A DNA stretch of 64,000 nucleotides from Pseudaminobacter salicylatoxidans (GCF_003148475.1 NZ_QGGG01000006.1:124001-188000); one strand, 5' to 3'; positions 9,152 to 17,410 are shown, numbered from the stretch's first letter. Program-made: numbers and translations. Notes: a model not told the origin generated them from the sequence alone.

Positions 9152-9547
9152 GCTGGCCTCGCGGTTGCGGAAACTCACCTATCTAGTTCAGCTCCGCACT
9201 CTCGGCTACCGCTTTCGTCACGCGTGCCGTTCCGGGACGAGTTGGATCATCTGGGGGCTGACTTTTCACGTAAAAGTAACCATATTGCCGTGTAAGTCGA
9301 GGCTGGCGGGGGTGGTTTTCGTCCAATCGTATGGTGAATACGCAGGGACACGGTGCCTGTATTCGGCTCGATACTGCCAAACATCGCATGGGGTCGCGCG
9401 CGGTTTTTTCGGCGCGTGCCGTTGAAGTTTTAAGTGCAACGCCACATTTTTGTGGCTTTCGGCCGTTTGATGCTTCCTTTGCGGGGGCGGGATATTCGTG
9501 ATGATGACGGTTTCCGCAGCCGGAAGCCGAATTGAAAAGGCAGCAGT
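9152..9547. other. Intergenic region between divergent sppA and lptC
   Basis: About 396 bases with no convincing gene. Reading frames here are short and lack ribosome-binding sites. The stretch is less GC-rich than its neighbours near 9270-9300. It contains a small hairpin GCCAC-ATTTT-GTGGC (9450-9464) about 80 bases before lptC and a GC-rich inverted repeat around T6 near 9396-9422. It must hold the divergent promoters for sppA and lptC, but I could not assign them. Confidence 0.6.
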
Positions 9548-10273
9548 TTGGCGCAAGCGACAGAAACGATCAGCCAGCGCATGACCGTCGATCCGGCCGC
9601 GCATTCCGCAATCGCGACGGGCCACGACCTGCGCGCCGCCTTCGAGCGTGCGCGCAAGCACTCCCTTCGCGTTCGCTTCCTCAAGGGTGCCCTGCCGCTC
9701 CTGGCGGCGCTCATGGCGGTGGGGTTCGTGGGCTATTCCTATTTCGTCACGCCGGCTTCGGTGGCCGTCGTGACCGACGGCTCTGCCTATTCCGACGGCA
9801 AGCTGGTCATGGCCAATCCCAAGCTCGAAGGCTTTACCAAGGACAGCCGCCCTTACAAGATGACCGCTTCGCGCGCCGTTCAGGACGTGAAGAACGAGGG
9901 CATCGTGCAACTCGAGGGGATCGCCGCCAAGCTGCCGATCGACAAGGATAACTGGGCGATGGTCGATGCGCCGCACGGCACCTACGACCGTGAGAAGAAC
10001 ACGCTCGACATCACCAGCGACATGGTCATCACCACCGCCGATGGCATGGTGGCGAAACTGAAATCGGCCTTTCTCGACATGGCCAGCGGTGGCATGAAGA
10101 CGAACGACCCGATCGATATCGAGACAAAAGGCGCCCGGATTACCTCGGATTCGATGACGATCCTTGAAAATGGTAAGGTTTTGGTGTTCGAGAATCGGGT
10201 ACGAATGAATATCGATCCCACCCGGTTGAAGTCCGGGGAGGACGTGAGCGGAGGCCAGGATGGGGTTCAGTAG
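9548..10273 (+). CDS. lptC: LPS export periplasmic/membrane protein LptC
   Basis: LptC is the bitopic inner-membrane part of the Lpt bridge that hands LPS from LptB2FG to LptA. The 241-residue product has a cytosolic N-terminus, one membrane helix (about 46-66) and a periplasmic beta-jellyroll typical of DUF1239/LptC. Examples are GIVQLEGIAAKLP and MTILENGKVLVFENRVRM. The start is a TTG at 9548, with AAAGG about 8 bases upstream. An ATG at residue 12 is an alternative. The gene overlaps lptA by 14 bases and lptB follows, so the three are one operon. Confidence 0.87.
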   Translation: MAQATETISQRMTVDPAAHSAIATGHDLRAAFERARKHSLRVRFLKGALPLLAALMAVGFVGYSYFVTPASVAVVTDGSAYSDGKLVMANPKLEGFTKDSRPYKMTASRAVQDVKNEGIVQLEGIAAKLPIDKDNWAMVDAPHGTYDREKNTLDITSDMVITTADGMVAKLKSAFLDMASGGMKTNDPIDIETKGARITSDSMTILENGKVLVFENRVRMNIDPTRLKSGEDVSGGQDGVQ

Positions 10274-10883
10274 TTTGCGGTTGCCGCTCGGCGCTGCCTT
10301 GGGGCTCGCGGTTTTCGCCGCCGCCGCAGGGCAGGTCCAGGCGCAGGACAAGGCCGCGCAGGACGGCAAGGGTGCGCAAGGCCGCCTGCAGGGCTTGAGC
10401 CTTTCCGGCAAGGACCCGATCCAGATCGAAAGCGACAAGCTCGAGGTTCGCGAGTCCGATAGCGTCGCCATCTTTTCCGGCAATGTCACCGTCGTGCAGG
10501 GTCCGACCCTGCTGAAGGCGGGCAAGATGACAGTTTATTACGCCAAGGATGGCAAGGAAAACGGCGGCGGTTCGGCAGCCACCGGTTCGGCCAATATCGA
10601 TCGGCTCGAAGTGGACGACAAGGTCTACGTCAAGTCCAACACCCAGGTCGCCACCGGGGATCGCGGCACCTTCGACATGAAGTCGGAGGTTCTGGTCCTG
10701 TCCGGTAAGGAAGTGGTTCTGTCGGAAGGCAGCAATGTGCTGGTCGGCTGCAAGCTGACGGTGCAGATGAAATCCGGCGAAGCGCAGGTAGACGGTTGCA
10801 AGAAGGGCAGCGATGCCGGCAACGGCCGCGTCATGATGTCTATCACGCCCAATTCCACGTCCGGGGCTGGCCAGAAAAAGTAA
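10260..10883 (+). CDS. lptA: LPS transport periplasmic protein LptA
   Basis: LptA polymerises into the periplasmic bridge that carries LPS to the outer membrane. The 207-residue precursor has a signal peptide ending near residue 28 (AGQVQA then QDK). The OstA-like domain begins with DPIQIESDKLEVRES and is followed by VAIFSGNVTVVQG. The C-terminal tail is polar with two cysteines (VGCKLTV and VDGCKKG), which could form an intramolecular disulfide. The ATG at 10260 has GGAGG upstream and lies inside the end of lptC. lptB starts two bases after the stop codon. Confidence 0.92.
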   Translation: MGFSSLRLPLGAALGLAVFAAAAGQVQAQDKAAQDGKGAQGRLQGLSLSGKDPIQIESDKLEVRESDSVAIFSGNVTVVQGPTLLKAGKMTVYYAKDGKENGGGSAATGSANIDRLEVDDKVYVKSNTQVATGDRGTFDMKSEVLVLSGKEVVLSEGSNVLVGCKLTVQMKSGEAQVDGCKKGSDAGNGRVMMSITPNSTSGAGQKK

Positions 10884-10885
10884 CG

Positions 10886-11698
10886 ATGCAGCAGCGTGCC
10901 CCGCTTTTGTCGCGCCTTTCCGGGCGCTCGCAACCGGCCCCGTCGATGCCCAATGTGCAAAGGGAAGGCGCCCTCAAGGGCACTTTGATCGCCAAGGGGC
11001 TCACCAAGGCCTATAAGGGGCGCACTGTGGTCAACGGTGTCTCTCTCGGCGTGCGTGCCGGTGAGGCGGTGGGTCTGCTGGGGCCGAACGGCGCAGGCAA
11101 GACCACCTGTTTCTATATGGTCACCGGGCTGGTGCCGGTGGACAAGGGCACCATAGAGATCGACGGTTTCGACGTCTCCTCCATGCCGATGTACCGGCGC
11201 GCGCGCCTCGGTGTCGGCTATCTGCCGCAGGAAGCCTCGATTTTCCGCGGCCTGACGGTGGAAAACAATATCCGCGCCGTGCTGGAAGTGGTGGAAAAAA
11301 GCCGCAAGGAGCGCGAGCGCAATCTGGATGCGCTTTTGGACGAGTTCCACATCGCGCATCTGCGCAAGGCTCCGGCAATCGCGCTTTCGGGCGGCGAGCG
11401 CCGACGCCTTGAAATCGCGCGTGCTCTGGCCAGCCGCCCCAATTACATGCTGCTCGACGAGCCGTTCGCTGGCGTTGATCCGATCGCGGTTTCCGATATC
11501 CAGCAACTCGTGCGCCACCTCACCAAGCGCGGCATCGGCGTTCTGATCACCGACCACAATGTGCGCGAGACGCTGGGTCTCATCGACCGCGCCTACATCA
11601 TCCATGCCGGTGAGATCCTGAAACACGGTTCGGCCGCAGACATCGTCGCCGACCAGGATGTGCGCCGTCTCTATCTGGGTGAAGGTTTTACCCTCTGA
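10886..11698 (+). CDS. lptB: LPS export ABC transporter ATP-binding protein LptB
   Basis: LptB is the cytosolic ATPase that powers LPS extraction by LptFG. The 270-residue protein carries Walker A GPNGAGKTT, the Q-loop YLPQEASIFRGL, the signature LSGGERRRLEIARAL and Walker B MLLDEPFAGVDP. The H-loop is ITDHNVRETL. An N-terminal extension of about 30 residues (Ser/Arg/Pro-rich) precedes the ATPase fold. I start at the ATG at 10886, two bases after lptA. lptF and lptG are not in the window, as is usual when they are encoded elsewhere. Confidence 0.94.
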   Translation: MQQRAPLLSRLSGRSQPAPSMPNVQREGALKGTLIAKGLTKAYKGRTVVNGVSLGVRAGEAVGLLGPNGAGKTTCFYMVTGLVPVDKGTIEIDGFDVSSMPMYRRARLGVGYLPQEASIFRGLTVENNIRAVLEVVEKSRKERERNLDALLDEFHIAHLRKAPAIALSGGERRRLEIARALASRPNYMLLDEPFAGVDPIAVSDIQQLVRHLTKRGIGVLITDHNVRETLGLIDRAYIIHAGEILKHGSAADIVADQDVRRLYLGEGFTL

Positions 11699-11752
11699 GG
11701 GTTGATGGCGGGCTGGCTCCTGCCTGCACAAAGCTCCCGATTGCGGCCATTC

Positions 11753-11783
11753 CGGCTTTGCTTCGCTTGACAAGCAAAAGCCG
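11753..11783 (+). terminator. Imperfect hairpin after lptB
   Basis: CGGCTTTGCTT and AAGCAAAAGCCG pair as an 11-bp stem with one bulge, around an 8-base loop, 55 bases past the lptB stop. There is no clean T-run after it, so it may be an attenuator or RNA-processing site separating the lpt operon from rpoN rather than a full terminator. Confidence 0.4.
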
Positions 11784-11860
11784 GGCCAGTTTCAATGCGA
11801 CCGTGAAAAAATCTGGTGCCGGTGACGCCCGGCGCTGTTCGGAACATAGAGTTCACTTTC

Positions 11861-13372
11861 ATGGCGCTTGCGGCCAAGTTGCAGCTTCGGCAATCGCAGT
11901 CTCTGGTGATGACGCCGCAGCTCATGCAGTCGATCCGGCTGCTGCAGATGACGCATGTCGAGCTTGAGCGCTTCGTGGAGGAGGAGATCGAGCGCAATCC
12001 GCTGCTCGAACGCGCCGAAACCGTCGAGGAGACGGGCGATGCGGGGGCTGCCGCCGAGGCGGTCCCGACTGGGGAATGGAACGGCACGGAGGCCGGCTGG
12101 AGCGCCGAAACCATGTCGGAGGTGTTCGACAGCTCGCTCGAAAACATGTTTCCCGACGATCCCGGCACAGCCGTCAGGCTCGGCCCCGACCTGTCCGCTC
12201 AATGGAAATCGGCGGGCACGCAGGGCACGCCGGCCGGCGGCGACGATTTCGACCTTGAGGAAATCTTTGCCTCCAGGATAACCCTGCGCGATCACATCGC
12301 CGAGCAAATTTCCGTAACCATAACAGACCCGATCGGCCGCCTGATCGCTCATAGTCTGGCTGACGGGCTCGATGAGGCAGGCTATCTGCGCGACGATCCC
12401 GCTGAAATCGCAGCGCAATTGGGTGCCGGGGACGACGCCGTCCGGGCGATCCTGAAAACCTGCCAGACCTTCGAGCCGGCGGGCATTTTCGCGCGCGATC
12501 TGGCCGAATGCCTTGCGTTGCAACTGACCCGCCGCGACCGGTTCGATCCGGCCATGCAAGCGCTGGTCGGCAATCTCGACCTGCTCGCCCGCCGCGATTT
12601 TCAGGCGCTGAAAAGGCTTTGCGGCGTGGACGAGGAGGATCTTCTCGAGATGATGGCCGAGATTCGCGGCCTCGATCCGCGACCGGGCGCTGCCTTTGCC
12701 GGCGGCGGCGTCGCCGACGCCATCGTGCCGGATGTGGAGGTGTGTCCGGCCAGTGACGGAAGCTGGGCGGTGGAGCTCAATTCCGACGCGTTGCCGCGTG
12801 TTCTGGTCGATCAGGCCTATTTCGCACAGGTATCCGGTCGCGCGACGGATCCGGTGGAGAAGGAATTCCTGTCGGAATGCCTGCAGAACGCCAACTGGCT
12901 GACCCGCAGCCTCGATCAGCGCGCCAGAACCATCCTGAAAGTGGCATCCGAGATCGTGCGACAGCAGGATGCCTTCCTGCTGCGCGGCATCCGGCATCTG
13001 CGCCCGCTCAACCTGCGCACGGTCGCAGAGGCGATCGGCATGCATGAATCGACCGTCAGCCGTGTCACCGCGAACAAATATATGCTTACCCCACGCGGCG
13101 TGTTCGAGCTGCGCTATTTTTTCACCGCCGCGATCGCTGCTTCGGGTGAGGGCGAGGCGCATTCGGCCGAGGCCGTCCGCGACCGTATCCGCCAGCTTGT
13201 CGAGGAGGAACCGGAGGAGGTTCTGTCCGATGATTCGATCGTCGATATTTTGCGCCGCGAAGGCGTCGACATCGCCCGCAGAACTGTTGCTAAATATCGG
13301 GAAAGTATGAATATTCCATCGTCGGTGCAGCGGCGGCGCGAGAGGCGGGCGCAGGCCGCAGCATGCCGCTGA
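11861..13372 (+). CDS. rpoN: RNA polymerase sigma-54 factor
   Basis: RpoN directs RNA polymerase to -24/-12 promoters that need an enhancer-binding activator (nitrogen, C4-dicarboxylate and other circuits in rhizobia). The 503-residue protein has the glutamine- and leucine-rich region I (LQLRQSQSLVMTPQLMQSI), an acidic region II, the core-binding domain and the helix-turn-helix around IGMHESTVSRVTANKY. The C-terminal RpoN box is ARRTVAKYRE. I use the ATG at 11861, because the family begins just before the Q-rich block. No strong Shine-Dalgarno is visible. The order lptB, rpoN, hpf, ptsN is conserved in alphaproteobacteria. Confidence 0.95.
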   Translation: MALAAKLQLRQSQSLVMTPQLMQSIRLLQMTHVELERFVEEEIERNPLLERAETVEETGDAGAAAEAVPTGEWNGTEAGWSAETMSEVFDSSLENMFPDDPGTAVRLGPDLSAQWKSAGTQGTPAGGDDFDLEEIFASRITLRDHIAEQISVTITDPIGRLIAHSLADGLDEAGYLRDDPAEIAAQLGAGDDAVRAILKTCQTFEPAGIFARDLAECLALQLTRRDRFDPAMQALVGNLDLLARRDFQALKRLCGVDEEDLLEMMAEIRGLDPRPGAAFAGGGVADAIVPDVEVCPASDGSWAVELNSDALPRVLVDQAYFAQVSGRATDPVEKEFLSECLQNANWLTRSLDQRARTILKVASEIVRQQDAFLLRGIRHLRPLNLRTVAEAIGMHESTVSRVTANKYMLTPRGVFELRYFFTAAIAASGEGEAHSAEAVRDRIRQLVEEEPEEVLSDDSIVDILRREGVDIARRTVAKYRESMNIPSSVQRRRERRAQAAACR

Positions 13373-13408
13373 ATCACCATGTGTTGTTTACCCTTATTTA
13401 GCCATTGA

Positions 13409-13437
13409 TTGACAAGTGCGGGCGAAGTGACTAGAAG
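13409..13437 (+). promoter_or_regulatory. Candidate sigma-70-type promoter for hpf
   Basis: TTGACA at 13409-13414 and TAGAAG at 13432-13437 are separated by exactly 17 bases in the 246-base gap between rpoN and hpf. If used, transcription would start near 13444 and leave an hpf leader of about 175 bases. The leader contains a small hairpin (CGGCT-GGAG-AGCCG). Confidence 0.5.
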
Positions 13438-13618
13438 CCCGCCCGCAATGCAGGGCGATTGGCTCTGGAGTAGATGCTCCTTCTGGGGACGGCTTGTGAT
13501 TAAGCAGAAAGTTCGGGCCTAAATTCGGCTGGAGAGCCGCTGCCAACCTTGTTTGTGCCGGCCACGGGTATAAACTTAGAAAGCAGTTTGAAGTCTGAAC
13601 AGGAAGGTCAGTTTTCAG

Positions 13619-14203
13619 ATGACTCTACGCGTTTCGGGAAAGCACATGGATATCGGCGATGCGTTTCGTATGCGCATCGAGGAACGGATCGGTGAAGCGA
13701 TCGATAAATATTTCGATGGCGGATTTTCCGGGCATGTCATGGTCACGAAATCCGCATCGCGCTTCACGGCGGACTGCATGGTCAGCCTCGACACGGGCAT
13801 CTCGCTCCAGGCTGCCGGCGAAGCTCAGGAGCCGTCGCTGGCGTTCGATGCTGCGGCTGACCGGCTGGAAAAGCGGCTGCGCCGCTACAAGCGCAGGCTG
13901 AAGTCCCATTATCCAGGCCTTGCCAACGGTGCGGCGGTAAACGTGGCCTATACGGTCGTGGCTCCGCTGGATGATGAAGAGGAGGATCTGCCGGAGGATT
14001 ATGCGCCGGCCGTCGTCGCTGAATCGACTGTTGCATTGCGTACAATGACCGTTGCGTCCGCGGTGATCGAACTCGACACCAAGGACAGCCCTGTCTTCGT
14101 GTTCCGCAATGCGGGGACCGAACAGATCAATATCGTCTACAGGAGGTCGGACGGGAACATCGGGTGGATCGACCCTTCGACGAACAAAGTCGCGCAGGGA
14201 TAA
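13619..14203 (+). CDS. hpf: Ribosome hibernation promoting factor, long form
   Basis: Long HPF binds the decoding region of the 30S subunit and dimerises ribosomes into inactive 100S particles in stationary phase. The 194-residue protein has the N-terminal S30AE domain (about 1-105, including RLEKRLRRYKRRLKSHY). After an acidic linker comes the C-terminal dimerisation domain (about 130-190, SPVFVFRNAGTEQINIVYRRSDGN). The ATG at 13619 has AGGAAGG about 10 bases upstream. It lies between rpoN and ptsN, the classical order. The sigma-54 modulation name used for this family reflects that location rather than a shown function. Confidence 0.93.
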   Translation: MTLRVSGKHMDIGDAFRMRIEERIGEAIDKYFDGGFSGHVMVTKSASRFTADCMVSLDTGISLQAAGEAQEPSLAFDAAADRLEKRLRRYKRRLKSHYPGLANGAAVNVAYTVVAPLDDEEEDLPEDYAPAVVAESTVALRTMTVASAVIELDTKDSPVFVFRNAGTEQINIVYRRSDGNIGWIDPSTNKVAQG

Positions 14204-14271
14204 GAAACGTCTCCTGACTGACAAGTCGGATTGAAAAATTCGGCCGGTCGGGCAGAGAAAGGATATTGGGT

Positions 14272-14736
14272 ATGGATCTGAGCGATCTGATCGAGGTCCA
14301 GGCAATTATGCCTGCCTTGAAGGCGAACTCCAAAAAGCAACTCCTGCAATTGCTTGCCGAGCGCGCCGCCGCCATCACCGGCCTGCCGGAAAGGGAAGTC
14401 TTCGACACGATCCTGCAACGCGAGCGCCTAGGCTCCACCGGCGTGGGCAACGGTATTGCCATCCCACACGGCAAGCTGGCGGGCGTGAAGCGCATCACGG
14501 GCGTGTTTGCACGGCTTGAAGCGCCGGTGGAATTCGAGGCGCTGGACGATCAGCCGGTCGATCTGGTGTTCCTGCTTCTGGCGCCCGAAGGCGCAGGCGC
14601 CGATCACCTGAAGGCGCTGTCGCGCATCGCGCGCGTGCTGCGCGATCCCGACACGGTGGCCAAGATCCGTGGCACGCGCGATGCCTCGGCCATTCATGCC
14701 CTTCTGTCGGATACGCAGGCCTCGCACGCGGCCTGA
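14272..14736 (+). CDS. ptsN: Nitrogen-regulatory phosphotransferase protein EIIA-Ntr
   Basis: PtsN is the terminal phospho-acceptor of the nitrogen phosphotransferase chain (PtsP-NPr-PtsN). It regulates potassium, nitrogen and envelope processes instead of transporting sugar. The 154-residue protein matches the EIIA fructose/mannitol type-2 fold. The phosphorylated histidine is His66 in GVGNGIAIPHGKL. LLLAPEGAGADHLKALSRIARVL is also typical. The ATG at 14272 has AAAGGA about 10 bases upstream; a TTG two codons earlier is less likely. It ends the lpt-rpoN-hpf-ptsN run and is followed by a strong terminator. Confidence 0.94.
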   Translation: MDLSDLIEVQAIMPALKANSKKQLLQLLAERAAAITGLPEREVFDTILQRERLGSTGVGNGIAIPHGKLAGVKRITGVFARLEAPVEFEALDDQPVDLVFLLLAPEGAGADHLKALSRIARVLRDPDTVAKIRGTRDASAIHALLSDTQASHAA

Positions 14737-14760
14737 TCCGGAATTCCGGGATTTTCTCAA

Positions 14761-14799
14761 AGCAAATGGGCGGCCGCTGGGGCCGCCCATTTGCTTTTG
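14761..14799. terminator. Bidirectional intrinsic terminator after ptsN
   Basis: A perfect 15-bp stem (14761-14775 with 14781-14795, loop GCTGG) is followed by TTTT on the plus strand. It is preceded by an A-rich stretch that gives a T-rich tail on the minus strand. It separates the convergent ptsN and DUF1150 genes. Confidence 0.85.
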
Positions 14800-14833
14800 T
14801 AGACCTCGCGCCGGTCGATAGGGTCACGCCCTG

Positions 14834-15091
14834 TTAGTTGATGGAGACCGGGGTCAGGTGATTCTCTAGTGCACCGGCGATTGCGGTGTCGCGTGCATCC
14901 GACAGCAGGATCGGCTGGCCATTGGCTGCGAACAGGGCCCAGATTTCCATGCCGGACGCGATTTCGCTCAGGCTCGGGAACTTGCCCTTCAATTCGTCGC
15001 TGTCGATCTTGCGCAGATAAGCGAAGGTGCCTTCACCCAGATGGGCCAGTTCGGCCTCGGTGAGGGCCTGTCTGGTGTCATGGTACGTCAT
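14834..15091 (-). CDS. DUF1150 family protein
   Basis: An 85-residue acidic protein of the DUF1150 family, which is essentially confined to alphaproteobacteria and usually follows a small heat-shock gene, as here (75 bases after Hsp20). Recognisable segments are FAYLRKIDSDELKGKFP, MEIWALFAANGQPILLSDARD and the C-terminal AIAGALENHLTPVSIN. The start at 15091 has a perfect AAGGAGG 6 bases upstream. Its function is unknown. Co-transcription with Hsp20 suggests it is expressed on heat stress. No catalytic motif is visible. Confidence 0.88.
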   Translation of the reverse strand: MTYHDTRQALTEAELAHLGEGTFAYLRKIDSDELKGKFPSLSEIASGMEIWALFAANGQPILLSDARDTAIAGALENHLTPVSIN

Positions 15092-15166
15092 AATTAGCCT
15101 CCTTTTTGCGGGGCGTCTTAGGACCGAACCCGCGGGTAGAGCTGATGTTCCTTCCGGCGGGCGACT

Positions 15167-15592
15167 CTAGTCTCTCACCGAAATGTTTATTTTCCGTACG
15201 AAGCGCTCCGGCTCCGGCCGGTCGAGGTCGATCGAGAGAAGACCGTTCTTCAGCTCGGCCCCGATAACCCTCATGCCATCTGCCAGCACGAAGGTGCGCT
15301 GGAACTGCCGCGCAGCGATGCCGCGATGCAGGTACTCGCGCTCGGTGTCGTCATTCTGCCTGCCGCGCACTACGAGCTGGTTTTCCTCGGTGGTGACTTC
15401 CAGATCCTCGTCACAGAACCCGGCCACCGCCAGCGTTATGCGTAACGTTTCGCCGTTACCCTCGGATCGTCGGATGCGTTCGATGTTGTAAGGCGGATAG
15501 GAATCCCCCGACTTCGCCAAGCGCTCCAACGTTTTTTCCATAGCGTCGAACCCAAGTAGCAACGGGCTCGAAAAGGGCGTCATGCGACTCAT
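15167..15592 (-). CDS. Small heat-shock protein of the Hsp20/IbpA family
   Basis: This 141-residue ATP-independent chaperone holds unfolding proteins for later refolding by DnaK/ClpB. The alpha-crystallin domain runs from about residue 35 to 130 (YNIERIRRSEGN, LRITLAVAGF, LEVTTEENQLVVRGRQ, EYLHRGIAARQFQRTFVL, NGLLSIDL). A short N-terminal arm resembles rhizobial class A Hsp20/IbpA proteins (PLLLGFDAMEKTLERL). The C-terminal I-X-I motif (INISV) is present. Expression is probably controlled twice: a sigma-32-like promoter at 15657-15685 and a ROSE-type hairpin at 15595-15616 that covers the ribosome-binding site. Confidence 0.93.
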   Translation of the reverse strand: MSRMTPFSSPLLLGFDAMEKTLERLAKSGDSYPPYNIERIRRSEGNGETLRITLAVAGFCDEDLEVTTEENQLVVRGRQNDDTEREYLHRGIAARQFQRTFVLADGMRVIGAELKNGLLSIDLDRPEPERFVRKINISVRD

Positions 15593-15594
15593 TT

Positions 15595-15616
15595 GATGTC
15601 CTCTAAGAGCGACCTC
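15595..15616 (-). promoter_or_regulatory. ROSE-like RNA thermometer hairpin over the Hsp20 ribosome-binding site
   Basis: In the Hsp20 leader the RNA GAGGUCGCUCUUAGAGGACAUC folds into a hairpin in which UCGCU faces AGGA with the middle G bulged. This is the UYGCU/AGGA signature of ROSE thermometers. Pairs I can draw are G-C, A-U, (G/A mismatch), G-C, U-A, C-G, bulged G, C-G, U-A, C-G with a 3-base loop. The AGGA is the Shine-Dalgarno, about 6 bases before the ATG at 15592. An upstream hairpin GGAAAAA/UUUUUCC (about 15619-15644) gives the usual multi-hairpin leader. Heating would open the site. Confidence 0.72.
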
Positions 15617-15656
15617 GAAAGGAAAAACCCGGATGGCATTTTTCCCGTCGATCCTG

Positions 15657-15685
15657 ATATGGTCCGCCGCGCAATCAACTTCAAG
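15657..15685 (-). promoter_or_regulatory. Sigma-32 (RpoH)-type promoter of the Hsp20 gene
   Basis: Read on the minus strand, CTTGAA (15685-15680) and CCATAT (15662-15657) are 17 bases apart. This fits the alphaproteobacterial RpoH consensus CTTGAA-N17-CCTATNT closely. Transcription would start near 15650 and give a leader of about 57 bases containing the ROSE-like hairpins. Confidence 0.7.
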
Positions 15686-15726
15686 TCTGCCTGGATCACG
15701 GGCGGATCACATAAGGGAAACCATAA

Positions 15727-16668
15727 ATGGCAGCCACTGAGAAGATCATTATCGATACCGATCCTGGCCAGGACGATGCCGTCGCCATTCTGCTGGCGCT
15801 TGCGAGCCCTGAACTGGACATTCTGGGTATCACCGCGGTTGCCGGCAATGTTCCCCTCCATCTGACTGAAAAGAACGCGCTGAAGATCTGCGAGCTTGCC
15901 GGCAAGCCCGCGACGAAGGTCTATTCCGGCGCCATCCGCCCCATGGTGCGCCCGCTGGTCACAGCCGAGCACGTCCACGGCAAGACCGGGCTGGACGGCC
16001 CCGACCTGCCCGAGCCGACGATGAAGTTGCAGGATAAGCACGCGGTGGATTTCATCGTCGAGACGCTGATGCGCGAAGCGCCCGGCACGGTGACGCTTTG
16101 CCCGCTTGGGCCCCTTACCAACATTGCGCTGGCGCTGGTGCGCGAACCGCAGATCGCCACACGCATCAAGCGCATCGTGCTGATGGGCGGTGGTTTCTTC
16201 GAAGGCGGCAACGTCACGCCCACAGCCGAGTTCAACATCTATGTCGATCCGCATGCGGCCGATGTCGTGTTCGGTTCCGGCGCGCCGATCGTCATGATGC
16301 CGCTCGATGTCACCCACAAGGCACTGACCACCGCAAAGCGCGTGGACACCTTCCGCCGCATGGGCACGAAGGTCGGCACGGCTACTGCCGAACTGCTCGA
16401 TTTCTTCGAGCGCTACGATGAGGAGAAATACGGCACCGATGGCGGCCCGCTGCATGACCCCTGCGTCATCGCCTATCTGCTCAAGCCTGAATTGTTCAAG
16501 GGCCGCGACTGCAATGTCGAGATCGAGATCGGCTCGGAACTCACCATGGGCATGACCGTGATCGACTGGTGGGGCGTCACCTCGCGCAGGAAGAACGCCA
16601 TGGTCATGCGCGACATCGACCATGAGGGTTTCTTCAACCTGCTGATCGAGCGCCTCGCGAGGCTGTAG
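15727..16668 (+). CDS. Inosine/uridine-preferring nucleoside hydrolase
   Basis: This enzyme cleaves ribonucleosides to base and ribose. The 313-residue protein has the calcium-binding signature DTDPGQDDA at residues 10-18, the family block GPLTNIALAL, LMGGGFFEGGNVTPTAEFN and the C-terminal metal ligand in GGPLHDPCVIAYLL. The start at 15727 has AAGGGAAA upstream. It is divergent from Hsp20 with a 134-base shared gap. The ribokinase at 18877 could use the ribose released, although the two genes are on opposite strands. The preferred base cannot be read from sequence. Confidence 0.93.
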   Translation: MAATEKIIIDTDPGQDDAVAILLALASPELDILGITAVAGNVPLHLTEKNALKICELAGKPATKVYSGAIRPMVRPLVTAEHVHGKTGLDGPDLPEPTMKLQDKHAVDFIVETLMREAPGTVTLCPLGPLTNIALALVREPQIATRIKRIVLMGGGFFEGGNVTPTAEFNIYVDPHAADVVFGSGAPIVMMPLDVTHKALTTAKRVDTFRRMGTKVGTATAELLDFFERYDEEKYGTDGGPLHDPCVIAYLLKPELFKGRDCNVEIEIGSELTMGMTVIDWWGVTSRRKNAMVMRDIDHEGFFNLLIERLARL

Positions 16669-16704
16669 CCGAAGCGCGCGACATGACCATCCCTCGCGGG
16701 CGCC

Positions 16705-17319
16705 TTATTTCGCCCGCGAAAAGGCGAGCCACAGGCCGCCGCCGATGAGAAAGCCGCCGCTGAGGCGAGAGAGCAGCCGGACGCGGCGGGCTGAAAGTGC
16801 ACGGCCCGCGCGCCCGGCAAGCAGTGCATAAGTGGAATCCGACATCGCCGCGAAGACCAGCGCCGTGGCGCCCATGATCACGATCTGCAGCGCGTGATTT
16901 CCCTTTGGGTCGAGGAACTGCGGGATGAAGGCGCCAAAGAAGATCAGTGTCTTGGGGTTGCTGATGGCCACCAGAAAACCCTGCAGGAAAAAGCCGCCAC
17001 GCGGCCGGGCAGGCGCCTCGCCGTCCATCAGTTTGCCGCCTGTACGCAGCATCTGCCAGCCCATCCAGATGAGATAGGCAGCCCCCAGCAGCCGCAGCCA
17101 CTCGAACCAATGGCCAGCGGCCTCGATCATTGATGTCAGGCCAATGCCGACAATGGCGATCATGACGGCGATGCCTGCTTGCGTGCCGGCGACGTTGAGC
17201 AGCCCCGCGCGCGTACCATGACGCATGCTGGAGGCGATGATCAGCGTGACGGTGGGGCCCGGCACGAGGATGATGACGATGCAGGCAATGACATAGGCTG
17301 CGTAAACGTCCGGCGACAT
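16705..17319 (-). CDS. LysE/RhtB-family amino-acid exporter
   Basis: A 204-residue inner-membrane exporter of the LysE/RhtB superfamily, which effluxes amino acids such as lysine, threonine or homoserine lactone. About six hydrophobic helices are visible. The family motif VPGPTVTLIIASSMRHG is followed by GTQAGIAV in helix 1-2, and FLVAISNPKTLIFFGAFIPQF lies in the middle. I start at the ATG at 17319, since the longer upstream reading is basic and unconserved in character. It lies between nucleoside hydrolase (convergent) and the amidase gene, same direction, 91 bases away. Confidence 0.9.
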   Translation of the reverse strand: MSPDVYAAYVIACIVIILVPGPTVTLIIASSMRHGTRAGLLNVAGTQAGIAVMIAIVGIGLTSMIEAAGHWFEWLRLLGAAYLIWMGWQMLRTGGKLMDGEAPARPRGGFFLQGFLVAISNPKTLIFFGAFIPQFLDPKGNHALQIVIMGATALVFAAMSDSTYALLAGRAGRALSARRVRLLSRLSGGFLIGGGLWLAFSRAK

Positions 17320-17410
17320 GGTCGAGCTTCCCGTTGAGGGAAAATCAATGCATGACGCGAGGGCAGTGTCCAGAGGGTTGGCCACTGCGTCGCGCCGGGA
17401 AACTATCTTT

